From NCBI GenBank assembly GCA_027341315.1, contig DAIENA010000019.1, positions 1 through 11,127 of the forward strand: 11,127 nucleotides of DNA. Direction: 5' to 3'. Both the position numbers and the translations under genes were made by a program. The notes below the pieces were generated by a model. That model had not been told where the DNA came from, made no database searches, and was given only the letters and a program-made list of their open reading frames with translations. This stretch comes from an archaeon (GTDB lineage Archaea; Nanobdellota; Nanobdellia; Pacearchaeales; GW2011-AR1). Shown in pieces: positions 6,364-11,127 of this stretch (positions are counted from its first letter, which is position 1; the number at the start of each line of letters is the position of its first letter).

Positions 6364-6876
6364 ATGGAAAAGAAAAAATCAGAAAACAAAATGAGAGAAA
6401 TAAAAATTGAAAAAGTAGTTTTAAGCGTCGGGGGTACGGGCGATTACCTTAACAAGGGCCACAAACTTTTAGAAATATTAACTAAAAGAAAACCTTCAAA
6501 AACGACGTCGAGAAAAAGAATTCCATCTCTTGGCGTTCGACCCGGACTTGAAATCGGAACTGTTGTCACAATCAGAAAAGGAGCGGAGGAAGTTTTGAAA
6601 AAAATGTTAATTGCCGTCGAGAACAATCTAAGAAAAAAACAAATCAGCGAGAACAATTTCTCGTTTGGAGTTAAGGAATACATCGAAGTTCCGGGAATGG
6701 AATATCACCGGGAAGTCGGAATTATGGGATTTGACGTCACTGTCGTTTTCAAAAGGACCGGACGAAGAGTAAGACTTAAAAAAATCAAAACCGGAAAAAT
6801 TCCAAAGAGACAAGTTATAACAAAGCAGGAAATAATTAAATTCATGGAAGAAAACTTCCAGACGAGGTTCAAGTAA
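6364..6876 (+). CDS. rpl5: Large-subunit ribosomal protein uL5
   Basis: The 170 residues are uL5, which binds 5S rRNA in the central protuberance and contacts P-site tRNA. Clear family segments are MREIKIEKVVLSVGGTGDYL (10-29), RKRIPSLGVRPGLEIGTVVTIR (50-71), the helix KKMLIAVENNL, SFGVKEYIEVPGMEYHREVGIMG (100-122) and VVFKRTGRRVRLKKIKTGKIP near 127-147. The chosen start comes directly after the eS4 stop (TAAAATG, 6360-6366) and adds nine charged residues before the usual MREI start; the internal ATG at 6391 is an alternative. uL18, the 5S rRNA partner, is encoded further along the same cluster. Confidence 0.96.
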   Translation: MEKKKSENKMREIKIEKVVLSVGGTGDYLNKGHKLLEILTKRKPSKTTSRKRIPSLGVRPGLEIGTVVTIRKGAEEVLKKMLIAVENNLRKKQISENNFSFGVKEYIEVPGMEYHREVGIMGFDVTVVFKRTGRRVRLKKIKTGKIPKRQVITKQEIIKFMEENFQTRFK

Positions 6877-6877
6877 A

Positions 6878-7108
6878 ATGGTTGCAAGTGACTGGAAAAA
6901 AGTATTCAAACAATTAAATGCAAAACCTGTTGTCAAGGCAAAGTTCCTGAAACACTGCAAACCCAAAGAAAGAAAAAATGGGATTGCCGTCCAGAAATGT
7001 GAACGATGCGGAAGGTTCGGCGCGCACATCGGTTCGTACGGACTTCACCTATGCCGACAATGTTTCAGGGAAATCGCAGTAGAAATAGGTTTCAAAAAAT
7101 ATTCATAA
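6878..7108 (+). CDS. rps14: Small-subunit ribosomal protein uS14, zinc-binding form
   Basis: The 76 residues contain a four-cysteine zinc site: CERC at 41-44 and CRQC at 59-62, with GRFGAHIGSYGLHL between, then FREIAVEIGFKKYS. This is the archaeal zinc-binding uS14, which acts in assembly of the small-subunit head beside uS3 and uS10. Most archaeal versions are about 50-57 residues; here an N-terminal segment of roughly 20 residues (MVASDWKKVFKQLNAKP) is added, with an extra cysteine at residue 27. TAAAATG junctions bound it on both sides; a GAGG is present just upstream. The next gene is not uS8, as expected, but an unknown small gene. Confidence 0.94.
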   Translation: MVASDWKKVFKQLNAKPVVKAKFLKHCKPKERKNGIAVQKCERCGRFGAHIGSYGLHLCRQCFREIAVEIGFKKYS

Positions 7109-7109
7109 A

Positions 7110-7361
7110 ATGACAAACTATAAATTAAATGAAGAAGAATTGAGAATTTCACTTTATTCTACATTTGATAATATAAAAGAAAAATTAGAAAATGGAAAAA
7201 AAGATGAGATTTATAAATTGTTAACTGAGGCTGAAAAAAAGTATCAAGAGTTGGAAGATGAAGGAACGATTAATGATGATGACACCCTGGCAACTCTCCT
7301 TAGTTTAGAGGAAATTAAAGAGGGTCTTGAAGGAAAATTAAAAATGGAGTTAACAAATTAA
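7110..7361 (+). CDS. Unknown 83-residue acidic protein inserted between uS14 and uS8
   Basis: I do not recognise this protein. It is strongly acidic in a cluster of otherwise very basic proteins: MTNYKLNEEELRISLYSTF, then DEIYKLLTEAEKKYQELEDEG, a short TINDDDTLATLL linker and a final helix SLEEIKEGLEGKLKMEL. Heptad-like spacing suggests a small all-alpha or coiled-coil protein, perhaps one that binds a basic partner; this is inference. It has no cysteine, tryptophan, signal peptide or membrane segment. Both junctions are TAAAATG (7106-7112, 7359-7365), which supports a real, co-translated gene. Base use differs sharply from its neighbours: only one CG dinucleotide in 252 bases, and five of six Asp codons are GAT. 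Confidence 0.8.
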   Translation: MTNYKLNEEELRISLYSTFDNIKEKLENGKKDEIYKLLTEAEKKYQELEDEGTINDDDTLATLLSLEEIKEGLEGKLKMELTN

Positions 7362-7362
7362 A

Positions 7363-7743
7363 ATGGCACACGATGTAGTTGCAGACGCACTAAACATGAT
7401 GAGAAATGCTAAGAAAGCAAAAAAAGAAATTGTGAAAGTTAAAATAATTTCTAACTTGTTAATTGAAATTTTAAAAATCATGAAGCAAAAAGGCGCGGTA
7501 AAGAAGTATAAAATTGATCCGAAAGATAAATCTCTTGAAATTACTCTTGGCGATTTTACGGAGTGTAAAGCGATAAAACCCCGATTCAGCTGTAAAAACG
7601 AACAAATTGAAACATACCGAAGAAGATATCTTCCGTCGAGAAACCTTGGAACGGTCGTTCTTTCAACGAATAAAGGCCTTATGACTCACGAAGAAGCTGA
7701 AGAAGAAAAAACCGGAGGAAGCTTAGTTGCTTATTTTTACTAA
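7363..7743 (+). CDS. rps8: Small-subunit ribosomal protein uS8
   Basis: This 126-residue protein is uS8, a primary 16S rRNA binder in the platform of the small subunit. It begins MAHDVVADALNMMRNAKKAK, the usual family start, and continues with VKIISNLLIEILKIMKQKGAV. The C-terminal half has KPRFSCKNEQIETYRRRYLPSRNLGTVVLSTNKGLMTHEEA, and the protein ends GGSLVAYFY, as archaeal uS8 does. Length is normal. Start through TAAAATG, with GGAG at 7346-7349 lying 13 nt upstream inside the previous gene. The stop overlaps uL6 by one base (TAATG, 7741-7745). Confidence 0.97.
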   Translation: MAHDVVADALNMMRNAKKAKKEIVKVKIISNLLIEILKIMKQKGAVKKYKIDPKDKSLEITLGDFTECKAIKPRFSCKNEQIETYRRRYLPSRNLGTVVLSTNKGLMTHEEAEEEKTGGSLVAYFY

Positions 7744-8285
7744 TGAAAAAAGCGCTTTTAAGAAAAGTTAAAATTCCCGAAGGAGTAAGTGTTTCAATAA
7801 ACGGCGAGGACGTTAACATCAAGGGCCCTGAAGGAGAAGTTTCAAGAAAATTCAATTTGGGAAAAGTGAATATTTCCGTTAAGGAAAAAGAAATAATTCT
7901 TGAAAACGGAAAAGCAACAAAAAATGAAAAAAAAGTAATGAACACAGTTTATTCCCACATAAAAAATATGGTTAAAGGGGTACAGACACAATTTGAATAC
8001 CGATTAAAAATCTGTTTTGGGCACTTCCCGTTTACAGTAAAACAAGAAGGAAAAAAAATAATGATTAAAAACTTTCTTGGAGAAAAAGTCGACCGAATTC
8101 TCGAAGTTCCCGACGGCGTTGACGTTGAAATAAAAAAAGAAATAATTACGGTTAAGTCTCCAAACAAGGAACTCGCCGGACAGGCTTCTGCAAATTTCGA
8201 AACCGCAACAAGAATTCGTGGGAGAGACAAACGAACTTTTCAGGATGGAATTTATATAATTGAAAAAGGCGGAAAGAGAAAATAA
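7743..8285 (+). CDS. rpl6: Large-subunit ribosomal protein uL6
   Basis: The 180 residues are uL6, which lies near the factor-binding site and sarcin-ricin loop of the large subunit. Two tandem uL6 domains are visible: residues about 10-80 (VKIPEGVSVSINGEDVNIKG with GPEGEVSRKF) and about 85-165 (LKICFGHFPFTVKQEGKKI, FLGEKVDRILEVPDGVDVEI, then ELAGQASANFETATRIRGRD). The C-terminal signature KRTFQDGIYIIEKGGKRK is typical of archaea. The start overlaps the uS8 stop (TAATG); the nearest strong GGAGG is 24 nt away, so reinitiation is likely. The stop uses TAAAATG into eL32. Confidence 0.97.
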   Translation: MKKALLRKVKIPEGVSVSINGEDVNIKGPEGEVSRKFNLGKVNISVKEKEIILENGKATKNEKKVMNTVYSHIKNMVKGVQTQFEYRLKICFGHFPFTVKQEGKKIMIKNFLGEKVDRILEVPDGVDVEIKKEIITVKSPNKELAGQASANFETATRIRGRDKRTFQDGIYIIEKGGKRK

Positions 8286-8286
8286 A

Positions 8287-8685
8287 ATGACAACGTTTTT
8301 ACGACGAGATTCAAGAAGATTCAAAAAATTCAGTAAGGGAAAAGGAAAAAAAGCAAAGTGGAGAAACCCGACCGGAAGGCATAACAAAATTCGGGAAGGA
8401 AAAAAAGGATATCAGCCAAGAGTTAAAATAGGGTATGGAAATCCCATTCAACCAGAGTTGAAGGAAATTGTAAGAATAAACAATCTTTTAGACTTAAATA
8501 AAATAAACAAAAAAAGCGCTCTTCTTGGAAAAATCGGAAAAAAGAAAAAAATTGAAATTGCAAAGGCAGCAAAAGAGAAAAAAATAAAATTTTTAAATTT
8601 TAATCCGGATTCATTTTTAAGAAAAGAAGAAAGAGCGTCGAAGAAAAATAAAAAAGAAGAAAAGGAGACTGAAAAGAAAAAATGA
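8287..8685 (+). CDS. rpl32e: Large-subunit ribosomal protein eL32 with Lys/Glu tail
   Basis: The 132 residues starting MTTFLRRDSRRFKKFSKGKG match eL32, an archaeal/eukaryotic large-subunit protein. The core signature is FLRRD, then KKAKWRNPTGRHNKIREGKKG (about 21-41) and VKIGYGNPIQPEL, followed by the second half NLLDLNKINKKSALLGKIGKKKK and IAKAAKEKKIKFLNFNP. The last 20 or so residues are a low-complexity Lys/Glu tail. The start is set by the TAAAATG junction at 8283-8289; a start 27 bases upstream would overlap uL6 and add a non-family peptide. Archaeal eL32 lies between uL6 and eL19, as here. Its stop overlaps eL19 (ATGA). Confidence 0.95.
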   Translation: MTTFLRRDSRRFKKFSKGKGKKAKWRNPTGRHNKIREGKKGYQPRVKIGYGNPIQPELKEIVRINNLLDLNKINKKSALLGKIGKKKKIEIAKAAKEKKIKFLNFNPDSFLRKEERASKKNKKEEKETEKKK

Positions 8686-9086
8686 TAATAAAGAAAAAAG
8701 AACTCGCAGCAAAAACATTGAAAGTTGGAAAAGCCAGAATAAAATTTGTCCACGCGAGACTCGATGAAATAAAAGAAGCAATAACAAAACAAGACATCCG
8801 GGATCTCGTCGCTTCGGGCGCGATAATTATAAAACCAATCAAGGGAAGACTAAGCAACACAAAAAGAAAAAACAAGAAAGGGCCTGGAAAAGTCAGAAAG
8901 AAATTAAAGAAAAGAAAACAAACTTATGTTAAAATCACAAGAAAATTAAGAAAGCACGTTAAACTTTTGAAAAAGCAGGGCGTACTCTCAAGAGAACAAT
9001 CCCTTGAAATAAGAAAGCAAATAAAAAACAAAGCATTCAAAAGCAAAGCAAATTTAAAATTAAGTATTGAAGGAATGAAAAAATGA
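8682..9086 (+). CDS. rpl19e: Large-subunit ribosomal protein eL19
   Basis: The protein has 134 residues and matches eL19, an all-helical, very basic protein of archaea and eukaryotes that helps form a bridge between the subunits. Visible family segments are KELAAKTLKVGKARIKF (6-22), LDEIKEAITKQDIRDLVASGAI (27-48), IKPIKGRLSNTKRKNKKGPGKVRKK and the C-terminal helices with KLLKKQGVLSREQSLEIRKQ and AFKSKANL. It is slightly shorter than the usual length of about 150. The start is an ATGA overlap with eL32, with GGAG at 8664-8667 lying 14 nt upstream; the stop overlaps uL18 the same way. Confidence 0.95.
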   Translation: MIIKKKELAAKTLKVGKARIKFVHARLDEIKEAITKQDIRDLVASGAIIIKPIKGRLSNTKRKNKKGPGKVRKKLKKRKQTYVKITRKLRKHVKLLKKQGVLSREQSLEIRKQIKNKAFKSKANLKLSIEGMKK

Positions 9087-9577
9087 AAACACTAAAAAGA
9101 AGAAAAAAAGAAAGGAAGACTGATTACCTAGTTCGAATGAAACTTTTGAAAAGCGAGAGGCCAAGACTAGTTTTTAGAAAAACAAATAAATATTCGGTTG
9201 TACAGTACACGACGAGTGAATCGGCTCAGGACAAAATTGTCTTCGGAATAACTTCAAAAATACTTTTAAAGTACGGGTGGCCTGAAAATTTGAAGGGAAG
9301 TTTAAAATCAATTCCTGCTACTTACTTAACCGGATACTTCGTCGGAAAAAAAATTTTGAAGGAAAAACTTGAAGAGCCAATAGTTGACCTGGGAATGCAA
9401 AGAGCTCTTGAGAAAACGAAAATTTTTGCCTTCTTAAAAGGATTAATTGACTCAGGGATTAAGATTGAATGCCCTCCCGAAAAGTTTCCCGAGCAGGAAA
9501 GGCTCGACGGAAAAAGCGCCAAAGAAGACATTTCGAAGACAGTAACGGAGGTAAAGAAAAAAATAGAAAAATTATAA
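9083..9577 (+). CDS. rpl18: Large-subunit ribosomal protein uL18
   Basis: The 164 residues are archaeal-type uL18, the 5S rRNA-binding protein of the central protuberance that works together with uL5. Family features are the basic N-terminus RRKKERKTDYLVRMKLLKS, RPRLVFRKTNKYSVVQ (27-41), the segment GWPENLKGSLKSIPATYLTGYFVGKK (65-90), VDLGMQRALEKTKIFAFLKGLIDSGIKIECPPEKFP (101-136) and ERLDGKSAKED near the end. It is a little short for archaea but complete. The start is an ATGA overlap with AGGA at 9071-9074, 8 nt upstream. The stop uses TAAAATG into uS5. Confidence 0.96.
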   Translation: MKTLKRRKKERKTDYLVRMKLLKSERPRLVFRKTNKYSVVQYTTSESAQDKIVFGITSKILLKYGWPENLKGSLKSIPATYLTGYFVGKKILKEKLEEPIVDLGMQRALEKTKIFAFLKGLIDSGIKIECPPEKFPEQERLDGKSAKEDISKTVTEVKKKIEKL

Positions 9578-9578
9578 A

Positions 9579-10436
9579 ATGGAAAGAAAAAAAGAAAAAT
9601 TAGAAGCTCTGAAAAAAACCGCGAAGGTTTACGGCACGATTTCAGAAGAAGGAAAGAAAAAATTTGACGACGACAAAGTGATTTTGGAGGAAATTTTAGA
9701 AAAAGAAATTCCTGAAATAGAAATAGAAGAAACTTTACCTGAAGAGAAAAAAGTTGCCGAGAAGAAGTCTTACAGGCGTGATTACAAAGCTGAAGAAGCT
9801 CAATCACTTGAAGCGTGGGTTCCAAAAACTCAACTTGGAAAGGATGTAAAAAACGGAAAAATAAAAAATATCGACGACATATTAAGCCAGAATAAAAAAA
9901 TTCTTGAATCTGAAATTGTCGACACTCTTCTTCCGATAAAAACTGATTTAATTTCAATCGGTCAGTCTAAAGGAAAATTCGGCGGAGGAAAAAGAAGGGC
10001 TTGGAGGCAAACTCAAAGAGTTACTCAGGAAGGGGGAGTTATGACTTTTTCTGCGATGGCAGTCGTCGGCGACGGGAACGGACACATCGGAATCGGCGTC
10101 GGAAAAGCCGGAGAAACTTTACCTGCAAGAGACAAGGCAACAAGAAAAGCAAAATTAAATTTATTAAAAATAGAAAGAGCATGTTCAGCATTTGACTGCC
10201 TTTGTGAAGACCCCCACTCAGTTCCATTTGTCGTCGAGGGAAAATCCGGAAGCGTTAGAATAAAATTAATGCCGGCGCCTCAGGGAACCGGACTCGTTGT
10301 TGCAAGAGAACTAAAAAAAATTTTATCTCTTGCCGGAATAAAAGATGTTTATTCAAAAACCGAAGGAAAAGTGCAAACAACGTTCAATTTAATTAAAGCG
10401 TGCCTGGACGCGCTGGAGAAAACAAATAGAAAATGA
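9579..10436 (+). CDS. rps5: Small-subunit ribosomal protein uS5 with acidic N-terminal extension
   Basis: This protein has 285 residues; archaeal uS5 is usually about 210-235. The core begins near residue 76: SLEAWVPKTQLGKDVKNGKI, then IDDILSQNKKILESEIVD, the double-stranded-RNA-binding-like domain (about 118-187, with GGKRRAWRQTQRVTQEGG and VVGDGNGHIGIGVGKAGE) and the C-terminal domain (about 200-275, with GSVRIKLMPAPQGTGLVVA and AGIKDVYSKTEGKVQTTFN). uS5 lines the mRNA entry channel and affects decoding accuracy. Residues 1-75 are a highly charged extension with an acidic middle (EEILEKEIPEIEIEETLPEE), not a family feature. The start at 9579 follows the TAAAATG junction, and no strong Shine-Dalgarno sequence lies within 20 nt. 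Confidence 0.95.
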   Translation: MERKKEKLEALKKTAKVYGTISEEGKKKFDDDKVILEEILEKEIPEIEIEETLPEEKKVAEKKSYRRDYKAEEAQSLEAWVPKTQLGKDVKNGKIKNIDDILSQNKKILESEIVDTLLPIKTDLISIGQSKGKFGGGKRRAWRQTQRVTQEGGVMTFSAMAVVGDGNGHIGIGVGKAGETLPARDKATRKAKLNLLKIERACSAFDCLCEDPHSVPFVVEGKSGSVRIKLMPAPQGTGLVVARELKKILSLAGIKDVYSKTEGKVQTTFNLIKACLDALEKTNRK

Positions 10437-10768
10437 AAGAATTTAGAAAATTGAAAAGTTTAGATGAAATTCCGGAAATTAAAGTGGGAGAAATCCTTGG
10501 TTTTGGACAACCTGGATTTAAGCCAACTCTTTCGATGGTTACTTATAACGACGGAAATAAGTTAAAAGTCCTTGGTAATTTCTTTCAAAGAAATAAAACA
10601 GTAGTAGAATATACTTTTTTAAAAGATAGATTATGGGAAATCTATGAAGATGGGAGTATTAATGGTCTCGCAGATGAAACTAGATATATTGAAAGACATA
10701 ATAATTCATCATTTAAATATTATAAACAAAAATTAATTGAAGCTGGAATTTGGGAGGAAGCAAATTAA
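10433..10768 (+). CDS. Unknown 111-residue protein inserted between uS5 and uL30
   Basis: I do not recognise this protein. It begins MKEFRKLKSLDEIPEIKVGE and has a glycine-rich turn (LGFGQPGFKP, 22-31), likely beta strands (TLSMVTYNDGNKLKVLGNFF, VVEYTFLKDRLWEIYEDG) and a C-terminal helix with KYYKQKLIEAGIWEEAN. It has no cysteines, no membrane segment and no signal peptide, so it is probably a small cytosolic alpha/beta protein. Its start overlaps the uS5 stop (ATGA), with GGAG 14 nt upstream, and its stop leads through TAAAATG into uL30, so it is embedded in the coupled series. CG dinucleotides are few (five in 336 bases) and four of five Asp codons are GAT, unlike the neighbouring ribosomal genes. 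Archaeal uS5 and uL30 are normally adjacent. Ribosome-linked function is only a contextual guess. Confidence 0.8.
   Translation: MKEFRKLKSLDEIPEIKVGEILGFGQPGFKPTLSMVTYNDGNKLKVLGNFFQRNKTVVEYTFLKDRLWEIYEDGSINGLADETRYIERHNNSSFKYYKQKLIEAGIWEEAN
10753..10757 (+). promoter_or_regulatory. Shine-Dalgarno-like site for uL30
   Basis: GGAGG lies 12 nt before the ATG at 10770, in the last codons of the unknown 111-residue gene. It is downstream of the alternative in-frame ATG at 10737 and so favours the shorter uL30. Confidence 0.5.
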
Positions 10769-10769
10769 A

Positions 10770-11126
10770 ATGACTAATAAAATAGCAGTAATACGAATAA
10801 GGGGGCAAGTCGGACTTGATAAAGATATGAAAGAAACTCTTTTCAGAATGAAACTTCGAAGAAAATATGTCTGTGCGATTTTTGAACCGACAAAAGAAAA
10901 CCTCGGAATGATAAAAAAAACAAGAAACTTTATTTCATACGGCGAAATCTCCGACGAAACTTACAAAGAGTTAGTTAAGAAAAGAGGGAAAAAAGTTGAC
11001 GGAAAATTGAAACCGTTTTTCAGACTTCATCCTCCAAGAGGCGGAGCCGAAACAAAACTTCACTATCCTCGGGGAATTTTGGGGGAGAACAAAGAAATGG
11101 ATAAATTAATCGGGAGAATGTTATAA
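10770..11126 (+). CDS. rpl30: Large-subunit ribosomal protein uL30
   Basis: The 118 residues starting MTNKIAVIRIRGQVGLDKDM are uL30, a small 23S rRNA-binding protein. Family features are the first strand IAVIRIRGQV, the helix KETLFRMKLRRKYVCAIFEPT, LGMIKKTRNFISYGEISDETYKELV (45-69) and the archaeal C-terminal extension FFRLHPPRGGAETK (83-96) with a final IGRML. Archaeal uL30 is often about 150 residues, so this copy is short but appears complete. The start follows the TAAAATG junction (10766-10772) and has GGAGG 12 nt upstream; an in-frame ATG at 10737 would overlap the previous gene by 32 bases and add a non-conserved peptide. uL15 is expected next, beyond the window. Confidence 0.94.
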   Translation: MTNKIAVIRIRGQVGLDKDMKETLFRMKLRRKYVCAIFEPTKENLGMIKKTRNFISYGEISDETYKELVKKRGKKVDGKLKPFFRLHPPRGGAETKLHYPRGILGENKEMDKLIGRML

Positions 11127-11127
11127 T

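Noticed and set aside
9322..9957. Long minus-strand open frame (211 codons) opposite uL18 and uS5
   Set aside because: It reads the complement of Lys/Glu-rich genes as Phe/Leu/Ser-rich nonsense, crosses the uL18/uS5 boundary and resembles no protein; both plus-strand genes are certain.
10001..10195. Plus-strand 64-codon Arg/Lys/Ser-rich frame inside uS5
   Set aside because: It is an out-of-frame reading of the conserved uS5 core, with no plausible start context.
1..11127. tRNA or rRNA genes, CRISPR arrays, insertion sequences and inverted repeats
   Set aside because: Coding sequence fills the whole window, and no spaced direct repeats, cloverleaf signatures or transposase-like frames were seen.

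Overview
The window is one uninterrupted, plus-strand ribosomal-protein gene cluster of archaeal type (the S10/spc super-operon). The archaeal/eukaryotic-only proteins eS4, eL32 and eL19, the zinc-ribbon aIF1 (SUI1) and the archaeal forms of uS19, uS14 and uS17 exclude a bacterium. The DNA is AT-rich (roughly one third G+C by eye), proteins are very Lys-rich, several are shorter than usual, and genes are packed without gaps. Together with unfamiliar small genes in the cluster and the loss of some usual neighbours, this points to a small-genome archaeon, probably of the DPANN group. That placement is inference and was not tested by phylogeny.

Layout. Bases 1-218 hold the 3' end of an unrecognised gene where uL3 would be expected. 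Then follow uL4, uL23, uL2, an unknown 89-residue protein, uS19, uL22, uS3, uL29 (only 57 residues), aIF1, uS17, uL14, uL24, eS4, uL5, uS14, an unknown 83-residue acidic protein, uS8, uL6, eL32, eL19, uL18, uS5, an unknown 111-residue protein and uL30, which ends one base before the window end. Apart from the three unknown insertions, the absence of uL3 and the absence of the RNase P subunit gene often found between aIF1 and uS17, the order is canonical. uL15 and secY would be expected next, outside the window.

All 24 gene junctions are overlaps or gaps of at most 2 nt. Thirteen are the identical heptamer TAAAATG (stop, one A, start), seven are ATGA overlaps and two are TAATG overlaps. No internal promoter, terminator, RNA gene, mobile element or CRISPR was seen. 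The whole stretch is best read as part of one polycistronic transcript, with translation passed from gene to gene by termination-reinitiation, helped at some junctions by a GGAG-type Shine-Dalgarno sequence.

The products build both ribosomal subunits: uL2, uL4, uL22 and others around 23S rRNA, the peptidyl-transferase region and the exit tunnel; uS3, uS5, uS8, uS14, uS17, uS19 and eS4 in the small subunit; and aIF1 for start-site selection. The most interesting features are the three unknown genes spliced exactly into this core operon. They show lower CG content and GAT-biased codon use compared with their neighbours, and may be lineage-specific ribosome-associated proteins or relatively recent acquisitions.
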